NCBI GenBank assembly: GCA_021234155.1
Contig: JAJEKV010000003.1
Span: forward strand, 14,554,386-14,618,385
DNA length: 64,000 nt
Source: Isoetes taiwanensis
Taxonomy: Eukaryota; Streptophyta; Lycopodiopsida; Isoetales; Isoetaceae
Direction of reading: 5' to 3'
The notes beneath the pieces are model-generated. The model was not told the DNA's origin. It ran no database searches and saw nothing but the letters and a program-made list of their open reading frames with translations. Shown here one piece after another: positions 23,916-33,484 of the stretch. Position 1 is the first letter of the stretch; every line of letters starts with the position of its first letter. The position numbers and the translations under genes are program-made.

Positions 23916-25080
23916 TAATCTGATCACGTTAGCTCCAATTGCGATGGAACAGTGTCAAAAGCAACACTATTGGAAAGCTCGCGACGAAAGGAATCCAAAG
24001 GTATGGGTCCCACCTTCATCCGACTTCTCTACTGCAAATTACATGCCTTTGAATGCGATTTAAAAAAAAGGAAGCTTCTTGGAAAGTCCATTCATAAAGG
24101 CTTTGCCACCTTACTAACTTTTTATTAATGAGAGTGCCACCTCACCTCTTTAAAAAAAAAGCAATTTAATATAAAAACTTAAGGGCTAGGATTTATTCTT
24201 ACCTTTTGATCTAACGGTTAGAATTTGCTGCACCAAATCCACTTTTGGCATTTTTCTTGCACCTTCCTCACAAAATTCAAGGGCTAGGATTTCTCCTCCC
24301 CTTTTGATCCAATGGCTCGGGGATGTGGTGCATGCCCCCATGTATGCCCATGCATCCCCCCCCCCCCGGAGATCCAATAGCTACATGTTCGCCACCTCAT
24401 CTGTTTTCAAACGAACGACCGAGAACAACTGGAATATATAGACCTATTCATGATTCCTTGCATGTGATATACGTATATTTAGATTCCTAAAGATCCCATG
24501 AAGATTCCCTTAGATTCCCTTCAATTACCACAGACCATAAAATTCTAAGATTCTAAGAAGATTCTTAGAATCTGATCATGTTGGTTCCAACTGCGATGGA
24601 ATAATGCCAAAAGCACCACTCTTTGGAAAGCTCTTGGGCTGTACCTTCATCCGACATCTCTACAAGTTATGTGCTTTTGAATGCGACTAAAAAAAAGAAG
24701 CTTCTTGGAATGTCCATTCATAAATGCTTTGTCACCTCGCTAACTTTTTATTAATGAGAGTGCCACCTCATCTCTTTAAAAAAAAAATAGTTTAATATAA
24801 AAAGTTAAGGGCTAGGATTTATCCTCACGTTTTGATCTAACGGTTAGAATCTGTTGCACAAAATCCACTTTTTGGCACCTTCCTTGCACCTTCCTCACAA
24901 AATTCAAGGGCTAGGATTTCTCCTCCCCTTTTGATCTAATGGCTCGGGGATGTGGTGTATGCCCCCATGCATGCCCATGCACGCCCCCCATGGAGATCCA
25001 ATGGCTATATGTTCGCCACCTCACCTATTTTCAACCGAACGGCCTAGATCGATTTGAATATATAGATATCTATTCCATGG
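23916..25080. repeat. Duplicated 0.5-kb spacer between GATTC arrays
   Basis: Two copies (about 23920-24450 and 24561-25080) share 'CTGATCA(C/T)GTT', TGCGATGGAA, 'GGAAAGCTC', CTTCTTGGAA, ACTTTTTATTAATGAGAG, AAGGGCTAGGATTT, GATGTGGTG(C/T)ATGCCCCC and GTTCGCCACCTCA in the same order. A short piece of GATTC array (24475-24560) separates them. Copy 1 has a C-run of 12 or more at 24356-24367. Together with the arrays this is a composite satellite-like repeat. Confidence 0.85.
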
Positions 25081-25116
25081 GGGCATCCAAAGTAATCCTT
25101 CTATATTTATACAAGT

Positions 25117-25855
25117 GTGTGTACTATGAAGGACGGCATGAAGTCGACCCTGCAAAACACACGAATGTGGAAGATTCTGCTAGATTTTTAAGATTCTATA
25201 AATATTTCTCTAGTTTCCCAAAGACTATTCCAAGTTTCGCATATATTCCTCAATATTCTATGTACATTCTTCTAGATTCATTTAGATTTGTATAAAGATT
25301 CCCCTATATTCTCAAAGAGATTATGAAGATTCCCTTGAATCCCCCTATATTCTCAAAGATTCCCATAGATTCCCTAAGATTCTCCTAAGATTCTTCTAGA
25401 TTCTCAGAGATTGTCCCAAGATTCACCTAGATTCCCCATGATTCTATGTAGATTCTCTTGGAATCCCTTAGATTCTATGAAGATTCCTTTAGGTTCTCTA
25501 AGGTTTCATCAAGATTCCCCTATATTCCTAAAGATTTTATGAAGATTCCTTTGGATTCTTGTAGATCATATGAAGATCCCCTTAGATTCCCCCATAATTT
25601 CAAAGATTCCATCAAGATTCCCCTAGATTCTCAAAGATTCTCTCACGATTCACATAGATTCCCCAAGATTATATGTAGATTCTCCTAGATTCTTTAAGAT
25701 CCGCTCAAGATTCCCCAAGATTCTTAGATATTCTATGAAGATTCCCTAGATTCTATAAGATTCTCTTGAGATTCTTCTATCGCAAAGATTGTCCCAACAT
25801 TCACTAGATTTCCCATAATTCTTTATAGATTCTCTTGGCTTCCCTTAGATATGAA
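25117..25855. repeat. GATTC-rich degenerate tandem array 2
   Basis: Begins with the same leader as array 1 (ACTATGAAGGACGGCA...GTGGAAGATTCT) and continues with GATTC every 11-13 nt until about 25855, ending in TTAGATATGAAATTTC. Confidence 0.9.
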
Positions 25856-26370
25856 ATTTCTTCTCAAACAAGAGATTGTGCCCCATAAAGATCTAAAGAA
25901 GCTTTGGGGTGACAAAGTTCCAAATAAATCTTGTTATAGGTATTTTCCCCCAAATGTTTGTTCAAACTGAAAAATTAAGGCATATGTTTTCTTGTACATG
26001 TTGAAGAATCTGAGCAATGAACAATATAAAGAGTTCATGCATATTTACAAAAGAATTACAGGGCAGCCACACACATGGGGTGGAATGGCTCCTGGAACTT
26101 GGGCAGTGGCTTATTATCTACATATAAAGGGGGAGACTGTTAATTAGAAGAGCTTCTAAAATTATTATAGAACTCCCGATGAAGCAGAGGCCATTTCTTA
26201 TAGACCCAAGAGAAAGCATAGGCAAATCCAACCTGAGCAGGAAGAAAATAGTAAAAGTGGCAGGGATGATGAAGATGATAGGGAAAAAATCAAATCAGAT
26301 TCCTCTAGACCATACATTCAATCTGAACTCACAATCAAAACAGAAAAGCAGAGCAATGTTCTGAGACCAA
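25856..26370 (+). pseudogene. Unrecognised coding-like remnant
   Basis: One plus frame reads QEIVPHKDLKKLWGDKVPNK and YRYFPPNVCSN, a stop, then YMLKNLSNEQYKEFMHIYKR and ITGQPHTWGGMAPGTWAVAY, two more stops, then an acidic and lysine-rich stretch (DEAEAISYRPKRKHRQIQPE). The composition looks like real protein interrupted by stops rather than chance, but I do not recognise the family. It could be part of a retroelement or a 5' part of the broken gene that follows. Confidence 0.3.
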
Positions 26371-26619
26371 AATATGCCATTGCATGTATATTCACTTATT
26401 AGTTGTATTACAATAGAAAAGAATCTCAAGCTTGACCTAGATCGTTTCTATCAACAGAGAAAAGGTAACCTCAAATCCACTTCAAGAATCAGGTATGTCT
26501 ACTACCATTTGCATCATGTTGGCTTTATTGTCATGTTGTACCTCTATGATATCATCGATGCATGTGTTCTATGCTACTGTGGGGCATTTCGTGCAGTGGC
26601 TGCTATAATGATAGATGAG

Positions 26620-27490
26620 GTATGTGTGGTCTGGTGAGTGGTGAGTTGTTGACATGTTGTTTGTGGTGTAGTGATGAGAATAATGATAGCATTTGTAATG
26701 TGGTGTGTCTCCGTCGTGGTGGAGTGGGGTGTTGTGTTGCCAATGGTGCTAATAGTGCTGTTACATTGTGGTGCGTGGCATATGTAGGGTGATAGTAGTA
26801 GCAAGTGAGGTGTGGTGTACCAGTGTGGTGTGGTGTAGGTTATTGTGCCGCCAATAGTGGTGATCGTGCAGCCTATGTTGTGTGATGTATGCACCGTGTT
26901 GTGTGGTATGTACTGTGTTGTGTGGTGTGGTGTAGGTTATTGTGCCGCTAATAGTGGTGATAGTGCAGCCTATGTTGTGTGGTGTATGCAGCGTGTTGTG
27001 TGGTATGTACTGTGTGGTGTGGTGTGTGGTGTGGTATAGGTTATTATGCCGCCAATAGTGGTGAATATTGTGTGTTGTATGCATCATGTTGTGTGGTATG
27101 TACTGTGTGGTGTGGTGTAGGTTTTGTGCCGCCAATAGTGGTCAATGTTGTGTGGTGTATGCAGCATATTGTGTGGTGTGTACTACGTTGTGTGATGTGG
27201 GGTGTGGTGTAGGTTTTGTGCCGCCAATAGTGGTGATAGTGCAGCCTATGTTGTGTAGTGCATGCAGCGTGTTGTGTGGTGTGTACTGTGTTCTATCGTG
27301 TGTGGTGTGGTGTGGTGTGGTGTGGTGTGGTGTGGTGTGGTGTGGTGTGGTGTGGTGTGGTGTGGTGTGGTGTGGTGTAGGTTATTGTGCCGCCAATAGT
27401 GGTGATAGTGCAACCTGTGTGGTGTGTGCAACGTGTTGTGTAGTGTGTACTGTGTTGTATGGTGTGGTGTATCGAGAGTACCTTGTGTTG
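26620..27490. repeat. GT-rich minisatellite, about 100-bp units
   Basis: At least six units of roughly 80-170 bp (mostly about 100) share the core TTATTGTGCCGCCAATAGTGG (positions near 26840, 26937, 27041, 27126, 27218 and 27387). They are joined by TGTTGTGTGGTATGTACTGTG-type stretches. On the plus strand it is almost free of C outside the core, giving strong strand asymmetry. Long open frames on both strands here are low-complexity and not genes. Confidence 0.9.
27300..27378. repeat. (TGTGG)n pentanucleotide microsatellite
   Basis: About 15-16 uninterrupted copies of TGTGG within the minisatellite, likely length-variable. Confidence 0.95.
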
Positions 27491-27572
27491 TGTGGTGTGT
27501 GATTGTCGTCTTCCATTAGTATGTAGCTTATTATGTTAGGAGGCTGACATATATGGAGTGTTTTGTTTTATA

Positions 27573-28098
27573 GACTATGGCAGACTTGTGAAGGAATGGT
27601 TGGCTGCAACATCAGCTAGGTTTGATAGATGCAAGCAATGATTGCAAGCAAACGAGGATAGAAAAACTAATATCAATAGAAAGATTGAGTTGATGGAGCA
27701 TAAAACATCAGAAATTAGAGCTGATTTGCACAGATGGCAGTCAATCATGACAGCAAATCCGAAAGCAGATGAGGGTGTTCAGGTAAGCGAACTAAAGGAT
27801 GATGCCTGCGCTGAATCAATTGAATAAGGAACTAGCATAAATTGAAATTGAGCTAAAGCCATGTGAGGCCTTACTGCTGGAGCTGCAACCTCGAATGCAA
27901 AGATTTGAGATTTTCTCTGAATGTAGTGGCCATGAGACTCCTTTAGATCCTGCACTTCCAATGCTTCCTAAGGCAGAAGAAGATGGTGATGAAGGTTGTC
28001 CATATTGTAGATGGTGTCTGAAATGGGAGGGTAAATTGTTGAGTTGTGATAGCAGAATGCAGTCACCAGTATCACATTCCATGTCTGTCACCATTTGA
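27573..28098 (+). pseudogene. Coiled-coil exons with a C-terminal CPYC motif, upstream part of the broken gene
   Basis: After an acceptor (TTTATAG/ACTATGG) a frame reads YGRLVKEWLAATSARFD, a TGA (27639-27641), then INRKIELMEHKTSEIRADLH to a donor GTTCAG/GTAAGC at 27781. A further stretch reads IEIELKPCEALLLELQPRMQ, PLDPALPMLP and CPYCRWC, with an in-frame TAA at 27838-27840. The heptad-like pattern suggests a coiled coil and the Cys pairs a small metal site. Two nonsense codons argue for a pseudogene. It probably belongs with the HAD-like exons downstream but no family is recognised. Confidence 0.4.
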
Positions 28099-28371
28099 TG
28101 TAAATATTATCATCTCTAACCTCGTTTGCATACTTTATTGATATTGGATTTGTTTTACAGACACTCTAGAACCTGTTGCAGCTTCAGTTGTGCTCACATT
28201 ATGTCTGAGACGTGGCTTTTGATTTTTGGTGTTCGAGTGGTACCACAAGAACCAATAAACACAAGTACCTTAACTAATGTTTACTGATGTTGTCACAAGT
28301 CTACTGACTTAGTGTTTGCAGAATTGCAGAAATTTGAGACCAAGACCAAGGATATCCAACAGTTATCCACG

Positions 28372-29403
28372 CCTTGATCAATTATGAGACTGCAAGGATG
28401 CACCTAGGATTCACCCCGTTGGATACTTCAAAGTCAATCCCAGCTGCTGGCAGCGGGAAGAATCCAAAACGAAATTTGGATAGTAAACTGAATGCAGTCG
28501 TGTCAAGTAAGTACCAATGCCACATGCATGATTTATTTTTTTGTATTTTTCTTTGGTCTTCCTCATCTCAATTATGTCACAGAGATAAATGGTACTGCAA
28601 GCCATCACGAGGAGATTCCCAGTGCATCTGTTTTAGAAGGGGAAATTAATTCCCCTGAGACTCATTCTGCACGGGATCCTGCACCAGACAAAAGTTTTGC
28701 TGCTGAACATGAGCCACAGGCGGATGCAGGTGATGAAGTTGACAAAGAAACCCGGGATCCTGAACAAGATGCAGCCTGCTCATCAAGTCCAATACCTCCT
28801 CAACCAAGAAAAACCAAGAGGTTAACTGAAATTCTCCTTGTTCTGGATTTTAATGGGGTTTTGGGCAAGTTTTATGACTTGAAAGAGAGGATCCCTGCAT
28901 CGGCCGAGCCAGAAGTGACCCTCCAGAAATTGAACCTTCAAAAGGCAACAGTTTCCAGGCCTGGATTACAGGAGTTCTTAGAATGGTATTTTTCAAAATT
29001 TGAGATTGCATTGTGGTCTAGCATGGCTAAGAGTAATGTTGACTTGTTGGTGAGAAAGTTGCTGCAGAAATATAAGGCAGATTTCTTTTTATTTTGGAAT
29101 CAGGATGACTGCACCAACACAAAGTTAAAAGTAGTTAATAAGCCAATTTTCCTTAAGGATCTGTCCAAAGTGTACTAGAAAAACTGGAAATACCAAGTGA
29201 AAAACACATTGTTGATAGATGACAGCAGATATAAGGGTTCGGCCAACCAGCCAAACACTATGATATGTCCAAATAGTTTTCCTTCTGACAGATTGGACTC
29301 CAATTTTATTTTGGAGCAATTCAAACCATGGCTAGATTCTGGATGTAGAAATAGTGCCTGCTTATGTGAAGGAAAATCAAATGTGGAACATGTGGGATTC
29401 TGA
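28372..29403 (+). pseudogene. HAD-superfamily FCP1/SCP-like phosphatase domain, frameshifted
   Basis: Exon 28372-28505 (MHLGFTPLDTSKSIPAAGSG, donor after GTGTCAA) and exon about 28583 onward (EINGTASHHEE, acidic linker, basic RKTKRLTE). Then comes HAD motif I LLVLDFNGVLG (Asp at 28846-28848), SRPGLQEFLEWYFSKFEIAL with motif II WSS, and motif III/IV LLIDDSRYKG (29209-29238). Plant FCP1-like proteins with D-x-N-G in place of D-x-D-x-T are a known subgroup; loss of the second Asp may reduce catalysis. Frame 0 is stopped by TAG at 29176-29178. The conserved sequence LEKLEIPSEKH reads in another frame for 12 codons and then returns to frame 0, so two compensating indels are present. The gene ends HVGF at 29403. 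Confidence 0.65.
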
Positions 29404-29951
29404 AGAGTCGCGCAACTGCATGAAAATACTCGACAAGTATTTTCATAAATGAATCTTGTAAAACTCTTTGAAAGTCAATATAAGTAAAAAATTTCTATGA
29501 TATGTGTTGTACTTTTTCAATTTAAAATATTTGAATGGATTGTGAACAAATGTTCTCGTGTGTATTTAGAACTAGAGATGATAGAGCTTCGACAATCCCT
29601 GTCTATCTAAAGCCACACACACATTTGGAAGTGTTGCTGAGTGGAACTGAAACTGTCGTGATTAGCTCCACCGACAGCAAAATTTGGAAGCTGATACGCA
29701 GTGGTTAAATGATCAATGGGTCCTTCTTTTCTCAATGTGATACTTTCATCTGATTTGTGATCAGCAAGATTGTGCCATCATATGCATATGTTTGCAGATA
29801 CATGGAATATTACTTGATGCTCCAAGGAGTGAGCTATCCCTTTCATTTCTTTGACCCCCTTTTTCACTTGACATTGTCCAAGGACACAAATAGTTACAAA
29901 ACAATAAGGAAACATGTGAATCTGGATAAGTGCCAAGTGCGGGAGCATGAT
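29404..29951. other. Spacer between HAD-like pseudogene and LTR-like repeat
   Basis: AT-rich, with no motif or repeat recognised. The opposed small open frames at 29757-30002 extend into the LTR-like repeat and are not supported. Confidence 0.5.
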
Positions 29952-31017
29952 CAGGTAAACAATGATTCTGTTGTGCAATGCCGATTTTTAGTCTGCCAAT
30001 GAGCTGGGTTAGTGTATAGATTCTGAGATCACAGGCCCTAACAAAGAAACCTAACCATGTATATTTAGGTAGATAGATTAGATGTTATTCTGTATTTCAG
30101 TTCTATGTAATGACGTTTTATTCTATGCGCACTCCTGTGTATTGGGAAGGGGGTAGAGACCCTGAAAGCTTCAATAGTTGATGTATCTAGATAGCCTCAT
30201 TAATTCCCAATTAATGCGGCCTGTGGATAAGAGCTCGCCTGGCAGTGGGTGGCGGGGCTAGACCGGTGGATAAGGAGGACATGTCCCATTGCAGATCGAT
30301 CCCTTTGGTGTGTAAAGCCTAGCAGGGATCTTAGCGGGCTAGACCTAATGGCTTGCCACTACATGTGGGCAAGGCATGGGCTCGACACTTCTTGGGTAAT
30401 ATGTCGCCTTCAATGAGATTCAAGTCGTAGACGGGCAGTGGCCCTCTTGCCGCCTGTGATGGGCATGCATACCTTTGGAGGGAGTGATCTCCTCCTGCCT
30501 CATCGGGACTGGAAGATGAAACCCAGTAGTAGCTCCCTTGGCTATGAACTCGGCAGGCTATGGTCCAGTCCAAGACTTATCAGCCTAATCTGCAAAGTAT
30601 GCACAGGAGAGGCGGATGGAGAGGACTACCCAACAGCCATGTTTCTATGCCAGCCCAATCTATTGACATGAATTATGTCTGCAATGACTTCTGGAGACCC
30701 AAGCCGTCAATCCATACCCCTTGAGTATGAGCCTTGGGTAGGATCTCCTGATGTGCTTACACATGTATGCTATGGTGAGCCACCCTTCGAGGTGGAGCTA
30801 TTTATATTTGATGTCATGTGCTCGTGTTTATTTATGCTTCCGTATCTAGGATGGTCCCGAGGGAAGACGGGATGAATGACACGCCCATACTTCCTCACCA
30901 ATTCCTTGCCAAGGGATGGGTGTCAAGTGGGCAGCCTCTGTTAACTTGGTTGCCAGAGGGATGAACTCCGGCTTTTGATACGATGGGAACACCGTAGACG
31001 AAGTAGGGGACGTCACA
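29952..31017 (+). repeat. 5' LTR (Gypsy-type family)
   Basis: Shares with 35333-36310 the ordered blocks CAGGTAAA, TCTGTTGTGCAA, TAGATAGATTAGATG, 'TATTGGGAAGGG', CCTGCCTCATCGGGACTGG and GGAAGACGGG. It ends GACGTCACA one base before the primer-binding site. The left edge is set by where similarity to the 3' copy begins; the true LTR may start a little further left. Confidence 0.75.
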
Positions 31018-31018
31018 G

Positions 31019-31030
31019 TGGTATCAGAGC
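31019..31030 (+). other. Primer-binding site (initiator tRNA-Met)
   Basis: TGGTATCAGAGC, one base after the LTR end. Same type as in the Copia element at 10528. Confidence 0.85.
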
Positions 31031-31253
31031 TATGGCCTTGGTAGACCAAGGTCGAGCACTGACCAATTCTCTGATAGGACTAACAATAGACTTTAAGTCT
31101 TGAGGATAACAACCCAAGCATGAACCTCGAAAATTGGAAAAAAAAAATAAAAAAATCAAATCTTTAGAACAACAAGCTAAGCTAATGTTAATTAGAAAAA
31201 GTAAAAATTAAAAATATTAGAGACCTTAAAATTCTGGCCATTAAGGAGTAACC

Positions 31254-31317
31254 CCTCACAGAGTGTGCTAGGACCCTTAACTAAATTTTAGCTTGAGGCT
31301 CTCGCGCATTGTGTGAG
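31254..31317. repeat. Hairpin repeat HP1
   Basis: Imperfect inverted repeat: CCTCACAGAGTGTG... pairs with ...CGCGCATTGTGTGAG. First of four related hairpins in the element. Confidence 0.8.
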
Positions 31318-31465
31318 TGTTTGACCATTATTGACCCAGAAAGATGCATAATTAGAGTAATCTAATAGCTCAAGAGAGCTTAGAAATTGAATTTAATCCA
31401 AGAAAACATGTTATAATACTAAGAAACTGCTTAGAAAACGTAAAATAGAGCCAAAAAGGAGTAAC

Positions 31466-31530
31466 CCTCACATAGTGCGCCAGGGCCCTAATCAAAAATT
31501 TTGAACAGGCCTTTCGCGCACTGTGTGAGG
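31466..31530. repeat. Hairpin repeat HP2
   Basis: Best-preserved copy: CCTCACATAGTGCGC pairs with GCGCACTGTGTGAGG (15-bp stem, one wobble pair). Inside lies a second palindromic centre, TCAAAAATTTTGA. Confidence 0.85.
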
Positions 31531-31618
31531 GTAGCAGTACTTCTTGTCTAACTAATGTCTTAATCCAGCAAACACTAATGCTTTAAATAATGGTATAACA
31601 TGAAAATTACAGGCTGGA

Positions 31619-31645
31619 ACCCTAAAACTCCCAGACCTATAAATA
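31619..31645 (+). promoter_or_regulatory. Promoter P1 of the H3-like gene (telo-box-like plus TATA)
   Basis: ACCCTAAAA at 31619-31627 followed by TATAAATA at 31638-31645, 82 nt before the ATG at 31727. The same pair recurs in front of the second gene and before the 3' repeat. Telo-box motifs are common in plant promoters of replication- and translation-related genes. Confidence 0.65.
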
Positions 31646-31726
31646 GACCGTTAGGGTTCTTCATTCTCACCGTACTCCTCCAGCTTGTTGCTCTCCGACG
31701 AAGAAGGCGATTGCGTATTTCAAAAC

Positions 31727-32820
31727 ATGGCCCGCACCAAATAGATTGCTCGAGGACGGCCTTCCAAGTGCTTGCCGCCGAACAAAAGGCGAGAGCAAGC
31801 CAGAAACGAAGAGACCTCAAACCCAATCCAGGAGAACCAGGAAAAGAACGAGTAAGATCAGGATCAACAAGAGCATCAACAGAATCCTGATCAGCAAGAG
31901 AACTCGGAGAACCAGGAGGATGGAGACGAGGAGGACGATAATGAGGAGGACCGTACAACAACAGAAGAGTTGGCCCGTCGCATCAAGAAAGTCGGCAAGA
32001 AGAAGAGGGTAGCCAAAAGAAAGAGACTTGCAGAGAAGGCGGAACTCTCGAAGTAGAGGGGGGACAAGGGAAAAGACCTAGCTCTCCCGAAGAAACTCCA
32101 GAGGAAAACCAAGAGCACACCCAACAAAGGGGTGGAAATAACAGAGAGGGAGCCCGATAAACCGGCATCATCCGCATCAGAAACACAGTCGGACGATGAT
32201 GCTTGGAGGATTCCCCACTAGACGGAAGGATCGGGACCCTTCAATCCTAATAACCTGGAAGTTGTAGCACCCCCTCCATACCCGACATGGCCGAAAGCAG
32301 CTGCAGATCCTAGGGAGGCCAAGCTGGCACGGGAGTCATATGTACTCAAGCACGAGCGAGAGTACAAGAAGAAGCTGAAGGAGTACAAGGAATAGATGAA
32401 TATATATGAGGCGTACTCCAAGTATTACGAAGAAAATAAGGTAATGTACGTGGAAGGAGGAAGGCCAATCAAAGATTGAAGCTGCCCCCAGAAAAACCCT
32501 TACCGCCAAAGAAGCCCATGAAGTGGAAGACAAACTCGTACTTTGCTAAAGTTGCTTGGGAGTTTCGGCATTTCCATATGAGCTATGGACCTCTCATTCC
32601 AAGAGCCGCATTCGCAAGACTGACCTGTGAGATCTTGCAAGAATTTGACACGGAGAAGCGAGTAACAGACGACATGTTGCTTGCATTACAGGAAGCAGCT
32701 GAACAGAAGCTGGTGCAGCATTTCGAAGACTCTTTAGCATGTGCTCTTCATGCGAAAAGAGTCATGTGCATGTTCAAGGACATGAAGCTGGCCAGATTTA
32801 TAAAGAAGGAGGACTGTTAA
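31727..32820 (+). pseudogene. Histone H3-like (H3/CENH3-type) protein gene, decayed
   Basis: Starts ATG at 31727 with MARTK, the histone H3 N terminus, then stop TAG where H3 has Gln, then IARGRPSK. Lysine 9 is replaced (ARG instead of ARK). A linker of about 225 codons follows: Gln/Glu-rich, then EDGDEEDDNEED, then a basic KKVGKKKRVAKRKR, then a Tyr-rich charged helix (KHEREYKKKLKEY). A frameshift near 32440-32475 leads into an intact histone fold (32476-32820): KKP at 32509-32517 (H3 Lys36-Lys37-Pro38), EFRHF (alphaN), LIPRAAF, ALQEAAE (32683-32703), FED, CALHAKRV (keeps H3 Cys110 and His113), KD..LAR, ending IKKEDC. By eye about 41 of 86 fold positions equal plant H3. RHF, LIP-x-A-x-F and R-x-T-x-x-x-L resemble CENH3, but loop 1 has H3 length. 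Five in-frame stops (31742, 31853, 32054, 32219, 32393). Confidence 0.85.
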
Positions 32821-32965
32821 ATACGTACATATAAATTTTTGTAAATATAAAAGTTATTTTATGAGTTACAAAGTGTAAGTAATGTATTTAATGTGGTTGT
32901 ATTGATGGCATGTGTAACTTGTATTAATTAATTTGGGCAAAAATTGACCGAATAGATCCCCACCC

Positions 32966-33029
32966 CTCACAGAGTGCGTCAGGACCCTTTTCAAAAATTT
33001 TGAACGGGCCTCTCGCATATTATGTGAGT
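32966..33029. repeat. Hairpin repeat HP3
   Basis: CCTCACAGAGTGCG... with ...CGCATATTATGTGAG and centre TTCAAAAATTTTGAA. Third copy, 145 nt after the H3-like stop codon. Confidence 0.8.
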
Positions 33030-33166
33030 GTTTGGCCATTGATCTATGCCTAGACAAGCCCAAAACTAGAAACTAAGGACATAGCCCAGTTTAACTCCGC
33101 GAGATAAGCAGAATTCTGCCCTCATACCAAAATTTTGGAGTCATCTAGGACCCAAACAAGAGCCCA

Positions 33167-33226
33167 CCTCTCACATAGTGCGCTCAGACCCTTTTCAAAA
33201 ATTTAGAAGGGGCCTCTCATGCACTA
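33167..33226. repeat. Hairpin repeat HP4
   Basis: CTCTCACATAGTGCGC... with ...CTCATGCACTA. Most worn copy; the right arm is shortened. Lies 201 nt after HP3, close to the 212-nt HP1-HP2 spacing. Confidence 0.75.
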
Positions 33227-33335
33227 CCTCCAAATTCAGTGAAATTTGTTGCAATAAGATCATTTGGAAGTCCTTTAGATACTCGTACTACCTATCAAAT
33301 ACCTAGTAGGACCTTGAAGTGATAGACATATCCAA

Positions 33336-33375
33336 ACCCTAAAAATTCCACAAATTAGAATTCTGCCTATAAATA
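33336..33375 (+). promoter_or_regulatory. Promoter P2 of the second gene (telo-box-like plus TATA)
   Basis: ACCCTAAAA at 33336-33344 and TATAAATA at 33368-33375, 110 nt before the ATG at 33485. Confidence 0.65.
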
Positions 33376-33484
33376 TGACCATGATTCTTGTTTGCATCCC
33401 ACAGTCTCACTCCTCACTCCAAGGTTATTTTTCTGCTCACAAGCGCTTGCATATCTATTTGTTAACCCCATCCATATCAGCACA

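Noticed and set aside
24356-24367. C-run as a quadruplex-forming element
   Set aside because: A single homopolymer run does not make a quadruplex by itself, and the length may be a sequencing artefact.
26574-27502. Long open frames on both strands (Thr/His-rich on minus, Cys/Val-rich on plus)
   Set aside because: They are translations of the GT-rich minisatellite, present in several frames, with no codon bias or domain.
31727-32475. Alternative genetic code (TAG/TAA read as Gln) in the H3-like gene, as in ciliates
   Set aside because: Neighbouring genes (NAP1, PPR, LINE) use standard stops, and the gene also has a frameshift; decay is simpler.
32441-32491. Intron (GTAATG...CCCCAG) to explain the frame change in the H3-like gene
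   Set aside because: It would be 51 nt, shorter than usual plant introns, and splicing it does not restore the histone frame.
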